64,000 nt of DNA, from positions 6,025,001 to 6,089,000 of the forward strand of contig JAPFBL010001617.1 of assembly GCA_026182355.1 (NCBI GenBank), read 5' to 3'. The position numbers and the translations under genes were made by a program. Under the pieces are notes generated by a model. The model saw only the letters and a program-made list of their open reading frames with translations, had not been told where the DNA came from and made no database searches. This document shows, piece after piece, positions 33,374-46,899 of this stretch. Position 1 is the stretch's first letter. Each line of letters starts with the position of its first letter. The stretch is from Hermatobates lingyangjiaoensis (Eukaryota > Arthropoda > Insecta > Hemiptera > Hermatobatidae).

Positions 33374-34299
33374 CATTATATTTTAATACTTTTCCTATTG
33401 ACAACAAGTATTTTGCATCTATTTCAACGTCAAGTTTTTAATCTTGAGGGTGGTAGAAAATATTTACTTTAGTATAAGTAAAATGTAACACTCGTAAAAA
33501 TAATTTATTTTAAGATTTTAACAATTTACACATTTTTAATATTTTACTTTTTCTAAATAAAGTATAGTAATAATGAAAAAATGGATCGTGATGTTTTGAC
33601 TGATTTACTTGCTTTGAGGTCACCTGAGTCCACAACATGGAATAAATGGCTATACCTGTTGGACTTGTTTACATAGATATAGAAATATTTGATCAGAATT
33701 GAGCAAACAGAATTGTTATTTAGAGGTTTAGTAAAACAATTTTGAAGATACTTTAAAGAGCTAATATTAAATAAATACTAAATATAAAAATTAAAATTCT
33801 TTAAACCATAAAAGAAATGCATATACTGCTTTTATGTACTTTTGATATGAAATATAGACTAATAAAACTATTGAATTTTGTTAAAATTTTGAACAGATAT
33901 ACATGTCTTTAGGTTTTCTGGTTCCAATCAAATAAGATTTGCGAATTTCTTCGTCTCTCTCTCTCTCTCTCTTTCTCTGTGTGTGTGTATGTTTGTGTGA
34001 GAACTAGATCATAACTTTTTTCAAAAAAGCTTAACTTACATGTATGTTTAAGTTCCTGCTGTCACTGAGACGAACCGACTAGTGCAGCACCAAAATTAGA
34101 CATTTTTTAGGGGTACTTTATATTACAAAAAATTGAAATTTTTTGATTTGCTAAAAATCAGTCCACAAGATTTTGACTAAAATAGCTGTCATTCTGGCTT
34201 TCTAGCTGGCATTGAAAATACTAGTATATAAGATGCCATCCGTACAGGAGTTGCCCTTCAAGATCAAAAATTCCAAAATATTTCTTGGTATATGGTTAA
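33374..34299. other. AT-rich stretch, nothing recognised
   Basis: A (CT)n/(GT)n microsatellite lies at 33955-33992; otherwise no feature. Confidence 0.5.
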
Positions 34300-34977
34300 A
34301 TCATAGTTCAGAAAAGTAATAAGTACCAGAAGCATCATCGCCATGATAAACTAGCGCTACTGTAGCTCTTCACTACCGTTTATAATTAGTCAATGCAAGT
34401 CGTTTGGCGTTTCACAACAGATTTTGTATGAAGTTTTCTAGCCTATGGTGGATGGTTGTCGAGCGAAAGTTGTTCGAATGAATAAAATCTTGTTCATTTT
34501 GAGTGCTTAAGGGTTCAATATTTACAGACCCTTTACTATAATGAAACGGTGTGAATTCAATTCGACATAGTTACTGTATGGACTAGAAGATCATTATAAA
34601 GTATGATAGTTTGGAAAATGTTTCTAAAATGGGGATCCTAGGAGCATAGCTCCCTTAACAAGTTTCTCTTTCTATTGCTGAAAGAATTTAGTGTATATCT
34701 TATGCCTGAAACTTATTTAAATTTCCTCGATAAAGTTAATAATGTAATTTTGTTTTGAAGATAATCCAGTTTCCTATACCTTCGTTTCAATTTTTAAAAA
34801 ATTAATTTTTGCAATTTATAATCAGTTTCATATCTTTTTTTGCACAATCTATAATTTACATTCTGATAAGAACTTCCGTTGGATTAAAATTAAAATTGTT
34901 TTCGTTATTAAATATATAATTTATAATTAGAGTGGGAATTAAATTGTTTCCCGAGTAACGCCAGCTGGAACAGCTAG
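34300..34977 (+). mobile_element. Probable non-autonomous Helitron, 3' end defined
   Basis: The right end reads GTAACGCCAGCTGGAACAG then CTAG (34974-34977) and T. CCAG/CTGG forms a minimal hairpin 6 nt before CTAG, the Helitron arrangement. The preceding 650 bp (TAAACTAGCGCTACTGTAGC, TTTGGCGTTTCACAACAG, ACAAGTTTCTCTTTCTATTG) is more complex than its surroundings and looks like one element. The 5' TC end was not located. No coding sequence. Confidence 0.5.
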
Positions 34978-34994
34978 TATTACATTAAAAATTA

Positions 34995-35215
34995 CAACTG
35001 ATAATTTCCTATGTCAAAATATCAATTTGATCCATTATAGATTCTGGACCGTCTACACAGATACATACTCACCCACTCATCCACACACACGCATACATAA
35101 TCGAAAAAACGTCATAAAACGACTTTAGGGGTTTCAAAACATGTAATTCCGTCAAAATCTCAACATCGAATTTTTTTGTGATCACTATACTTCACTTAAA
35201 GCAAAGCAAAAATAA
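34995..35215 (+). repeat. Dispersed repeat X, copy 2
   Basis: Same block order as 26700-26965: TTGATCCATTATAGATTCTG, CA-rich stretch, ATCGAAAAAACGTCATAAAA, TTTCAAAACATGTAATTCC, GATCACTATACTTCACTTA. Confidence 0.75.
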
Positions 35216-37289
35216 AGTGTTTACTCTAAGATTATTGTAGACTCTAGAGTTGCCTGAAAAGCATTTGGTTTTGTAAATTTTATATTTAAGTAATATCAAA
35301 CATAATATTTAATGATACATGGGTTTTTGTTGAAATTATTTTTTTATATATCTCTGTGTAGATTTTGATGCAAAGTGATATAAATATTGCAAACTAAGAA
35401 ATCTCAGTTGTAGACCACGTTATCCTTATACCATGTTGTCTACACCCATTCGATTAGCATCTCTTGCAATGCCTTTTAATTAATGCAATTTAAAACTTGA
35501 TTTCAGGAAGATGTCATATCTACAATATCAATCGTATTAGTTTCTAGAAAAAAACACTTAATGTACATAGCGTATTGTAATAAAGTACACTAATGTAAAA
35601 TTACTTTAACAGTTTGTTAAAGTAATTTCACCAAAAAAACAAACACATCATCTTCTTGTAAAAAGCTATGTCTATGTTTATTGCTATTATAATCCGTGAA
35701 AGGTGTAACCAGTTCATGTTTACAGGCCTTCTTATTGAATTTTAATGTAAAATATTTATATTTTTAAAGAAAACTGGCTGAGAAATAAACTGTGTTTAAA
35801 AATATATTTCGGACGATAAAGTTCAATTTTCGTTATACAATATTGCAGAAAAGCTATGTAGGTTATATGTCATATCTATGTATGTAGGTCATATGTACAT
35901 ATGAACATCTACATATGTAGGTCATATGAACATCTACAATTTGAAAATGTAGATTGAAATGTATGTATAATAAGAATGTATAATATATACGTTACGTATA
36001 TAACGTAAAAAAAAAGATAGAAATATTAGCAATATAATTTTATCAAATTAAATAGCCATGTAGGTTATAAAATGTAATTGTAAGATGTGAATTAAGGCAT
36101 TAAATAGTGAGATATGTATGTATGTTATCCTTTAATGGTTGGTACAGAAGAGTGAACTATCTCCTGGTAGGGTACTGATCATAAAGGAATCATACACACA
36201 CCACACATATATGTGTGTGTAATTATACTTTCCATACACACGCCTAGATACACAAATTCTGTTGTGAAAACGCATTAAGATTTAAACCGTTTTGCGAAGT
36301 GAACGGTTTAAACGCAATAAAACACCTGGAGATGTTGACCTCACCAGTGATATTATCTGGAAATGTTAAAAAATTTATCGTCGAGAGTAATGAATGTTAC
36401 TCATTCATTACTCTCGACGTAATGAAAAATTACTTACGACGTAATTTTTGAAAAACCTTTTTTTCAAAAATGGTTTTTGAAAAAAACATTTTTTTGAAAG
36501 AAATGGTTTTTTCAAAATGTTGAAAAAAATGTTATATTTTGTATGTAGGTAAACAATGTCTTGCTGCTCAAGGAATCATTTGACAAAAAATTACAATCCT
36601 TGTAAAAGTGAAACTTTATGGAAGAAATGAAATAAAGAAAATTAGAAAGGCATCGTCAAATATCGCTATTCAACTAGGAAAAGGCACAAAGTTTACCTAT
36701 GAGGTGGTCTTTGTGATACCGGTGTGATACAGCTTTAAATACCGGTAAGGTGTGATAGATATGTAAATATACTTATTTTTAAGAAATTCACATCAGTAGA
36801 AAAAGTTTTCAATATAAAATGAGAGGAAGAATGGTAGAGGGAAATCTAGGTAGACTAATGCAGAATTGCTGATAGCCACAGCCTGCAGATATGAGAAGAC
36901 GAAATTGCTAATTCAGATTATGAAGTTAATACTGCTTTGGTAAATACTCAGGATGAGTAATTAAGTACAATTTATTTTTAGTTTTATTTCTTTTTATTAC
37001 AATTTATTTTTATTTTATATACAAATGAATTGTAATTTTCAGAGATAATAAGTTCAGACAAGAATATTTCTATTCCAATAACCAGGTTGAACCACTGGCT
37101 AGATTAACAAGTATTTAAAAGATACGAAGAAACCTTTTTGTTGGCGTAAGAGTCCTTTAAATACAAAGAGTAAAGTAAGTATCAATCGATTCTATAAAAT
37201 GAAAGGAGAAAATCATTTCTCACTGAAAGAAGAGATTAGAAAAAGCTTAGAGATTACCGAAAGAACTTTGATAATATCTTTCTCATAGA
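35216..37289. other. AT-rich stretch, nothing firm
   Basis: Local tandem words (GTAGGTCATATG at 35883-35935; TTTTTGAAAAA runs at 36445-36530). A short inverted repeat (AAACCGTTTTGCGAAGTGAACGGTTT region, 36284-36312) is present. No gene supported. Confidence 0.5.
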
Positions 37290-37770
37290 CGAAGGCACGT
37301 ACAGCAGTTGAAGGAAATGAAAGAGCAAACCAATTAGCAAAGACTTGTACATCAGATACTACGTTACTGATAAGCTACTCACAGATTCCATTATCAGCAC
37401 TTCAAAAATGAGCTGAAGACCAAGCACTAATGCAGTGGCAAAACAGGTGGAATACTTCAACAACAGAAACAACAACGAGAATTCCTCCCATCTAGTGAAA
37501 AATGCTTAAAAATGAATCATCTACAAATAGACTTTCAGTTGACTCAGGACATGGGGAATGAAAACATATTTATATCGGCAAGGTTTATCAACATCGGCCT
37601 ACAACTGTGACCAGACAACACCACAGACTGTACTTGAGATCTGTCCTCTGTTAGATCAAGCAAGCAATATTGATCAAAGCAATGGCCACACAAAACCTTC
37701 CATGCCTCCGAGTAAAAATATATTGTTAGAAATAAGTATACACGAAACATTGATGACAGGAACATAGTAA
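37290..37770 (+). pseudogene. I/R1-type LINE, 3' fragment (RNase H end and C-terminal tail)
   Basis: TAVEGNERANQLAKT (from about 37305) is the last RNase H motif (H-x-G-x-x-G-N-E-x-A-D-x-x-A-K). After it come LISYSQIPLSAL, QWQNRWNTSTT and, in another frame, KTYLYRQGLSTSAYNCDQTT with CPLLDQA. This is the usual C-terminal tail (G-H-G-x-F-x-x-Y-L ... C-x-C-x ... E-D-C-P) of LINE ORF2 with RNase H. The catalytic His is lost and several frameshifts are present. Confidence 0.75.
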
Positions 37771-38449
37771 CACATGTATAATAATAGATTGAGATAATAA
37801 ATGACATGTATTCAAGAAAGGCATCCAGTCACATGTAGTATTAATGTTGAGCTTACTAGAAGTCAACTATAACATATATACACACGTACAATCCTTTCAC
37901 CACAAAAATATTAAGAATCTGGAATGCCCTACTAAAAATTTCAGTGTCACCGAATAACCGAAGAATTAGCTTAAAATTAGTATCTGTTTTGTAATTTAGA
38001 ATGAAAAAATGCATTCCTCATACTTCAATATTTACCATAGATAATAGAATTCATAAGCACAAAAAAATCTACATCTCATATTAAGATTTGTTCAAGATTG
38101 CAACATAGATATTGATTAGAGCATTTTGTTGGACAAATTCATTAATTCAGACAAAATTTCATTCTTTCTTAATGAGCCGTTTAGCGTCAAAAATACATTT
38201 TCTGAAAACATAAAATTTACCCATAAAGCCCTTTTGGTTAATGTAATTTTAAAACAAAATATCTCAACTCATCCTCTACATAATGTAATATTTTTAGGTA
38301 CAATTTTATTTTGATACATCAGACGCTGTGCTCTATAGCTTTTATTAAAAGAAAAAATTCTTGTTTTTCAAAAATTGAAATGATTACTACAATTATTACT
38401 TTTGTCGATACCAAGATAATGTCAAAATTTCAGCACTTAAGGGTTAGTA

Positions 38450-38662
38450 GTTTAGGAAAATAGAAGTTGTTTAAAAACACATTTTGGTCAAAAAAGTGAC
38501 TTATCATGCATAATTCCTCCCAAATTATACAGGACTTTCTCTATGAGGCCCAGTTTTGTATAAAATATGAAATTGATACATCAAAGATTATGGATTGTAG
38601 CGTCAACACAAACTTTCGGATACACATTCAACCATCCTCCTACCCACACACCCACAGTTATC
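38450..38662 (+). repeat. Dispersed repeat X, left part of copy 3
   Basis: CATTTTGGTCAAAAAAGTGA, GCATAATTCCTCCCAAATTA, CTATGAGGCCCAGTTTTGTA and ACATCAAAGATTATGGATTG followed by a CCCACACACCC stretch. It stops where LINE sequence begins; the matching right part resumes at 40785. Confidence 0.7.
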
Positions 38663-38689
38663 TAACTTTTACTATTTCAACAAAAATCA

Positions 38690-40586
38690 AACATATGAAT
38701 AACACAACTGATCTTAAATGTAAACGATATAAGGTAGGAAAAGCTGACTGGAGCAAATTTACAGAGGTGTTAAAGGAAGAATTCCGTAAACAATTTCTAA
38801 ATCAAACGGCCACTCTAGACACAACAGAACTATCAGACGATCTTCTGAGGAATGAGGTACGTCATACAGCTGACTTACCGTTGTTCATATTGAGATTTAA
38901 TAAAGCGATTGAGAAAGCTTGTAACAAATCAATACCAATAAAATCAAATGGAGCTCTACTAAGTAGGAAAGAGGTTTGTTGGTGGAATGACGACCTCAGG
39001 GATAACAGGAGGGAGGTGATGAAAAATAGAAGACAGTATCAGAAAATAAGAAAGATTCAAGCAAATGAAAATAACATTAAGAAGAAATATTTCGAAAGCA
39101 AAAAACAATATGGAGATATGATACGAAAAGCAAAAGTGGAGTCGTGGAAAAACTATTGCAATGCCATAGACGGTCAAAATCCTTGGAACACGGTCTACAG
39201 GTTGACTTCAGGCAAATTAGCAAGAAGCTTAGCTATGTCAACAATTAAATTTCCTGATGGAAGCTACACTAGTGATTTTAAGGATTCGATTGAAGAAATA
39301 ATGAACAAATTTTTTCCTGCATATGATCAAACTATAGAACATGATTACCACCTGGCAATAAGAGAAGAAGTGAAGGACATATCAACGGAAGACGACATAG
39401 AATTTAAACAAGATGAAGTGGAACGAGCAATTAACAAATTTGACTCAAAGAAAACACCAGGAATGAACGGGTTTAGTAAAGAAATAATTAGTAAAACTTT
39501 TGAACTATTTCCCAAATTCTACACCTATTCAGGACTATCTCATATGAGGCCGCCATAGTTGTCGCTAATATAGAACCAATTCTACTAAAATTGGAAGAGC
39601 TGACTAACTTTTATTACCTAAATAGATCAGTGACAGACGGCACTGAGCAGTACAAGAAAGCGGTCGATTATACAGAATGGATGCATCCTACTGTGGACAT
39701 AACGGTTGACATAAGTGAAGGTATTGATGTGGAATATGAGATTTATACTGACGGAAGCAAAACATCTGAAGGCACTGGTTGTGCTTTTATAGTATACCAA
39801 AAATCACATGTTGAAAATAAGAAATTCCGATTGAACAGCTGCTGCAGTAACAACCAAGCAGAATTATTTAAGATTCTCAAAGCAATAGTATGGTTGAAGG
39901 AAAGAACCAATATCAACTGATGCTCTGAAGGCAATTATAAAGACAGATAGTAAAACATCAATTCAAGCAATCCACAACAGAGGCATACACTGGCCCATAA
40001 CAGAACGCATAAGACGTGAGCTTTCTACAACAGATTCATTAATCGGATCGAATGGACGAAAGCACACGTGGGAACAGTTGGGAATGAACTTGCAGACAGT
40101 TTGGCTAAGGAAGCTGCGTTAGAGGAGAATCTGGCAATGAGCTACATGGCAGCACCTAGATCATACCTAAAGCAGAAGCTGAGAGGAATAGCAGAAGAAA
40201 GGTGGGAAGAAGAATGAGATAACAGCAATAAAGGAAGAGAAACACGGCAATATTTTCCAACTGTACGGACCAGGAAGAAGCTAGACAGCTTGCAAATGGA
40301 CTAAAGACTGACTCAAGTACTGACTGGACATGGCAGGACTGGACATTACCTGAAAAGATTTCATATTATTCAAAATTCAAGTAGTGCATGTGACGGACTT
40401 ACTGACCAGACATGGTATCGCTTAATATACCACTGTCCACTATTGGATCCATACCGACGAAACTTAATTATATTTACCATGACTACAAAACAAAACTGGC
40501 CCATAGAACAACATAAACTAACATCACCTGATCTCTTACCTCACTTTAAACACTTTCTGGGTAAGATTTCATTGGATATATCTTAG
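38690..40586 (+). pseudogene. I/R1-type LINE ORF2 with the RT domain deleted
   Basis: The first open frame (to 39558) covers the linker between endonuclease and RT (KADWSKFTEVLKEEFRKQF, REVMKNRRQYQKIRK, NPWNTVYRLTSGKLA) and ends just after the start of RT (KFDSKKTPGMNGFSKEII, the K-x-P-G-x-D-G block with D changed to N). It then jumps, near 39530-39560, to YEAAIVVANIEPI and an RNase H domain: YEIYTDGSK (Asp), NQAELF (Glu), TDSKTSIQAI (Asp), then HVGTVGNELADSLAKEA (His/Asp). The C-terminal tail has a L-T-Q-V-L-T-G-H-G block and YHCPLLDPYRRN, with a stop near 40586. Frameshifts occur after 39915 and about 40215. The whole RT palm is absent. Confidence 0.85.
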
Positions 40587-40784
40587 TTAATAGTCATAAT
40601 TAATTGTAATTTTATTTTAATTACTGTAATCTTGTTGTTAAAAAAAATATATATACGTCAGCACCATTAGTGTAAAGAAAGTTTATAGTTATACTTATTT
40701 TGTATTATTTATTATTATTTATAATAACTTTGTTGTTGCATTAACGTTGTACCCTGTGTGATACGTGTGAACTTAATGTTGTGA

Positions 40785-40790
40785 GGAAAA

Positions 40791-40871
<81 letters not shown>

Positions 40872-40985
40872 TATCGTCAAAAAAAACGTCATAATACGAC
40901 TTCGGGGGCTCAAAACATGTAATTCCGTCAAAATCGAATTTTTTCACGATCACTTTACTGTACTTATTGTAATATAAAAGTGGTT
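40785..40985 (+). repeat. Right part of repeat X copy 3, with (CA)38 microsatellite
   Basis: (CA)n runs about 40793-40869, followed by ATCGTCAAAAAAAACGTCAT, GGGGGCTCAAAACATGTAAT and CGAATTTTTTCACGATCACT. In copies 1 and 2 the CA-rich stretch is short and sits at this same place, so the microsatellite is an expansion inside the repeat. Confidence 0.8.
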
Positions 40986-43732
40986 TCTGGAGAGTTACAA
41001 ATTGATAAATTGCAATCATAGGAAATTAATTTTTTTTGAGATCGTTATGCTTTACTTATAGTAAAATAACGGTGGAGTTTAGTGTGAAAAATAAATACAT
41101 GTAAATATCCTCTTCCTTAAGTAGTTCATTCTATTTTTATCAAAAGTTTTACTTTTACAATGATTCCTTGGATAAAACTGTTACCTGCTGTTTTATGAAA
41201 TCATTTTTATTTCATTTCATGTTTATTACAAGAATTTGATTATTAGTTTATTGAATAATGAATGAATAATGTATTATTTCAATTAAAGTAGTTTCTATTT
41301 TAATGAAGTTTCGTTATTTGGTGCTCAAGAGTTATATACTAAAGGGATTAAAGTAATTTTCTTTTAAGCCTTAGTTCACTAATTACAATAATTTTGTATT
41401 GATTGGATAAAAAAATGGAATTTAATGTATTGTAAGGATTCAGTAAGAAGTAAAGGGTCCCGAAAGTTATTGCAAAGGTTAAAACACAAATATACCACAT
41501 GGGTTAGCTATGACATAACAATTCTGTTCTAACAATACTGTTCCACATAATTTTGAAAAAGTACGCTAAGGAAATGAGTTTGCGAATTAAAGTTTTTATT
41601 ATTCAGCGATAACAGCACCTTGAACATTTTCAACACAATATGTTTTGTGTAGAAGTGATTTTGTTTTAATAATTGAATGCTAGAAGCATTATAACAAAAT
41701 CAAAAGTCATTAAGACTTTAATTTTGGCTCAAGTTACGAGCATTTGTTCGGATGAATACTGAGTTTAGAATTTTTAGATATAGTTGTGAGACTTAGTCAT
41801 GGGTTCTAACTGGAATTCTAATTTTAACAATGCAGCACTTAAGAGAACGCAAAATGGCAGCCCCTAATATTGGTTATTTGAAACAGATGAAGAGTGTTGT
41901 TTATTGTTTACATTACCTTATTTTATATTTTATATACCTTACCTTATTTTTTTATTTTATATTTTGTAGGAAAGGTTTTTCAATAACATCATATCATTGA
42001 TATATGAATTAAATATTAAATGGGTTAACTTACATTCAATAACGATTTTGGATAAATTACTAATAGCGGATCAGCTAACTTGAAAAATATGTTTATAACC
42101 TTATTATGCTAAATTACTTAAAATAGAACAGTATTTAGGAAATAGAGTAACTGAGAAAAGTTAGAAAGCGAGGAAAGGTCTGAAATAGAGGGCAGGTATA
42201 TAGGGACTTGTTCTTTCGAAATATATCAAAACACATTTGCTAAATTATACGAACAATTACAATGTTGAATACCATAAGGCCTAGATTTAGTGATAAATTT
42301 CGTTTTTTTTTGTAAATGAAATTTAATCAATTTATTTAAAATGTGTATAATTAGTAATTTTGATATAAAAAACTAAATAAATAAAACACAGAAGTAAAAG
42401 TAAATATAGCTCTCTCTCTCAGATTGAGGTTTCATATTTAATGTGTTAATTAATTTAAATACCAAATGAATATAGTCTTAAATTTAATATAATGAATCTA
42501 TAGTTTTAATAGTAAAGGGTAGTTTGTTTAAAAATAAAGTAAAATAACCCAATGGCCCAAAATGAAGAATGACTCAATAAATTGGCAAATTAAGGACTCT
42601 AAATAAGGTACTATTTCTTTTTATTGGAAGTAATTTAAAAATAGAATGGACCAAATGTGATGTGTAGTTATTCGATATTGGCTTTTAGTAAATTTTCTAT
42701 AACAAATTCTATTTTTTAGTAAAAATTCTATAACAAATAGAAACTGTTATAATTGAACTATGAAGGCATTTAAAACGGGTAGGAATGTACTCAGCCCCTC
42801 ATGTTGTGATCCATCTTATCAATCAATCTTCAGAGAGTGCAAATATTTACCCAATCAATACAGAGATGGTTTTTAAAGTGAAACTAATGCAGAAAAAACA
42901 CTTCAAGTTATTCGCTTGGAATTTCATTCAATCACTCTAACTTCATTATATCAACTAGCTTTTCCAACAGTATAGCTATAATATTGATTAATTTCTATAA
43001 AATTGGGACGTTTCAATTTTAGTGTGCCCTAAATCTCTGACTCTAAAAGTGTCTACTGAGAAATTATTCATTCTTGCAAATGACGTCTGTTAACTGCTTT
43101 AGTCATTATGTAATAAGGACAAATGCTTACCAGACGGAGGAGGGTTCAAGTTATGGTAGGGGCTACATAATACTTTATTATTCATCTGTAATTATACAAA
43201 TAGAAAAATTAAGTGTTTAGGACAAGTAATTTATAATAACCAAATGAGACTACATGGCACAGAGTGAAATTACAATAAATTAAATATAACAATAGTTTAC
43301 ATAAATTCACTCCCAGAATAATAGTTCACATAAAACTATTACTAGTAATAGAAAACAATTTATGCATAATTTATAGGAAACTAAAATGAAAGCCCATTTT
43401 CAGCTTCCAGAATATATTAAGAGGTTTAATAAGAGATTAAGTTACTAACATCTGCTCATAATACTGCCGAATAGATCATAAAAATCAACACACCTATATA
43501 TGCAAATAATTATGGTTACAAATACCAGATATTAACGGGTTGATTATATTCACAAATATATAAGAATTCTGAATCATTTGTACACACACAAACATACACA
43601 ATACATGCATAAAATAATACACACATTAAAAACATACAAATCAACAAACATAGATATGCTAATAAATATGATTACAAATTCCATATATTAATGGGTTGAT
43701 TATAATCTCAAATTTGTAATCACAAGAACACA

Positions 43733-43791
<59 letters not shown>

Positions 43792-45929
43792 TCATGAGTA
43801 ATGGATCAAATCATAATTACGATTTACTTGGAAATGTCTATTATTATATGTGTTTTTTGTTTAAGTATTAAGAACTTCAAGATTTTTGTGTTTAATATTT
43901 TTTGCGGTTTGTTTAGATTCTTTTTGTCAATATGTATCTAGTTAATGTATCCGGGGGTAGGTAAATTTTATGACTGTTGTCCTGTTTACTTTATTTGCTC
44001 TGTAATTTGAATCGTTTGATTGAATTATTGAATCAAACTAATTATTTTATTATGTATTGTGACGTCAGCTTAAGTTACGGAGTTTTGTTGTGTAATTAGA
44101 GAACAATGCTATGTAAACTTAATTAATCGAATTTTGCTGCTTGTTTTTATGTATATCTTCTATCCTTTCCATTTTGGATTAAAAAACAGTTATCTGATAT
44201 GGAACAATTAATGTGTTTTCCATTATAAGCAAATAAATAATTGTTTGGGATATTACACTAAGCGGGTAATTCTTTTGCCTTAGTCAATTATAAGTAGTGC
44301 TGGCCGATGTCTAGTAACTATGAGCATTTGCGCTTCCTTAATTAACTTAATGTAAGATATAACACTAGACCAGTTTCTCTTTCATAGTCGTACCGTGGAC
44401 ACAGCTTATTAGTTGAACCCTTTTACTTACTGTTGAGACTGTGTCTTTTGTGTGAAGTTTAGTTCCATTTTTGTTGTTTCAAAAATTTAGATTATTGTCA
44501 TGTCTCACCTGCAAATATATGGAATAATATGTATAAATAACTGTGGAATGGATTATTGTAACAATTAATCAACATTACAACAATTAATTCATCAAAATTA
44601 CTATAAGTAAACATAAGTGACTCGTTGACAGTCACTTTCGTTTTGTTTTGATTTTCATGTAACTATCGTGAGGAATTCATAATAAACCCTCTGGTAAATT
44701 ATTAACAAACTTATAGATAATTTTATTTATTTTATTGTTACTATAAACATTTTAACCATAATTTTATCAATTATAAAAAAGTTAAATCGTTGATCAAACA
44801 AACAAAAGTTCAATGTAGAAACAAGAAAACTTTAGTTTTCCCTTTGTAAAGCTCCCAAATAGATAATGGAAGTTTGTTATTGTATTTATGATTATTTTTC
44901 TGGTTTTAGATGATTTTAGTGTAAGAACTGATATACTTTCTCTAGTAAAATATCGCAGACTCCATTATGTTTTTAAAAGATTAGCTCATTAATAGCTATG
45001 AAAGTTAAATTGAACTTGCAGATTAACAATGAACGATATTTTTTATTCACAGTACAAACTTGTGATCTTATTAAGACAAATGTGATAAAAATTCAAATAT
45101 TCATAGTTTTATAGTTACAACTCGGGCTACGTCTATTGAACACATATCGAGGATAACAAACTGCACGCTAGGTAAAGAGAAGACTGTCTGCCACGTAATA
45201 GAGATACCCTGCTACGCCGGTGGTGTTACTTCATTTTCTTACTTTGCATATTATACGAGTTTAAAAAAATGTATTCCAGTTTAAAATTTATTTGTAGTTA
45301 TTTTAAGTTATTATTTTTTTGAATTTCCCCATAATGGCTACAAGATTTTCGTTGCACGTGCCTACAATTTTTAGATAAGAACCGCTATTGTCCAAGTTTT
45401 TATTCTAATAGTATTAAAACACACATATTTCTATAATTATTTTAAAATGCATGTAACTACATTTACACATATTTAAATCTCAGGATTTGTAGACACTCTT
45501 AGATTTACATTCTATTGGGTAGGTATAAAGAATATTTCTGTTACATTTTTATGCTGAAAGGAAAATTTAGAATATAGATAATTTAATGTATCCACTGATA
45601 AGTGATACAGCGAGATATGAATCAGGTGGACCGAAGAACAAGTGATTCTGTTTAAATATGGATTTGATCATGTTAGAGAAACAGATAGTAGAAACTGAGG
45701 CGCCTGTCATTGTCAACGTTGGTATTGACAGACAGGAGCCTCTTGCTTCAAGTTCCACCTTCGTCGACCTCTCCTTCCGCTTCCTTTCCCCACCCTCAAA
45801 CTTCTTGTTAATTTCCAGGTTCCACATTAAGGTTTGACTCCATCCTTAATCCACACAACTAATATGTATAACATTATAGGTTATTAAAAAAAATGTGTTG
45901 TTACTTCAACTTAACTAAAGGATAGTAAC
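40986..45929. other. Long AT-rich stretch without recognisable genes
   Basis: Contains a (CA)n(TA)n microsatellite at 43736-43791 and a near-duplicated pair of lines around 43500-43560 and 43660-43720 (ATGGTTACAAATACCAGATA / ATGATTACAAATTCCATATA, then TTAAYGGGTTGATTATA), a local direct repeat of about 165-bp period. The minus-strand frame at 45567-45827 has no recognised motif. Confidence 0.5.
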
Positions 45930-46080
45930 ATAAAAAAATTCGATTTCAAAATTTTGAAAAATTACATGTTTTGTTCAAAGCCATTTTTAAATTTTTAATG
46001 GTGATAATAATAATAATAATAATAATAATAGTGATCGTGATTATGGTGTGTGTGTGTGTGTGTGTGAAAAAAACTTGGTG
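45930..46080 (-). repeat. Diverged repeat X copy with (AAT)n and (GT)n
   Basis: Minus-strand blocks AATTACATGTTTTG (reverse) and GGTATGGTCTGAAACG flank a CA-type microsatellite (46045-46066) and an (AAT)9 tract (46003-46031), matching the layout of repeat X. Divergence is high. Confidence 0.4.
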
Positions 46081-46899
46081 GGAACGTTTCAGACCATACC
46101 GTTTGATAGGTGAAATCCATATCCATATTTCAAATTAGACTCTGTAATGTTAATGTGTCACATTATTCTATAATATGAATTATGAGAATTATGGAAGTAT
46201 TAAATCATGAGTAATTCGCTTTTTTGAACAAATTGTAACTTTAGACATTTTTTCATCGCAAACTGTTAATTTAGAGTGGTAAAAGTTTGAGATCATTATG
46301 AAACTGACACAAGCTATAAGTGAAAAATACCTACTTTTGATTTTTAAAACAACTGAAAAGATATTTTTTGAGATGAATGTAAAGGTTTCAAATTATGATT
46401 GATTCTAAAAGCTTACGGACACGATACCAGTCACACCACCATTTGATGGATCACAATGACATTATACCAAAAAATAACACATTTGCGGAGAATACTTTTT
46501 ATTTGGAATTACTTGGACGGAAAGGGACGTTCTGGTGCATTATGATGTCAGAAAAGTTTTACTTTTATTCTTACTAATCTCTATAATACCAACAATATTA
46601 ATGTATATTAATATGGTATAGAACTATAGAATAGATTAGAAGAAACTACTGCAAGAATAATTGGGGTTAAGTATAAGATCTACTATAGCTAAAATTGTAA
46701 CCAATTAAGGCTGACTTTGGGAGGTTGCTATCGCACCGTTGTGGTGATTTGTTGTAGATAACCTAAATACTCACCTACTAAATACTGACCTACTCTATGC
46801 ACTAAATAATCAAGGTTACGATACGCAAGGACATTGAGATAACCCTGATATTATGTATAAGAAAAGCAATGCTTGATGACACTACCACGGAGCTTATGA

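Noticed and set aside
36280..36420. Words resembling a LINE RT start (K-T-P-G-D-V-D-L-T-S-D-I-I)
   Set aside because: Only about 15 residues fit and the flanks do not extend the match on either side.
40741..41019. Minus-strand frame rich in Cys-Val repeats
   Set aside because: Translation of the (CA)n tract; no conserved flanks.
45567..45827. 86-codon minus-strand frame with a Lys/Arg/Glu-rich start
   Set aside because: No homologous motif recognised and length is near background for random open frames.
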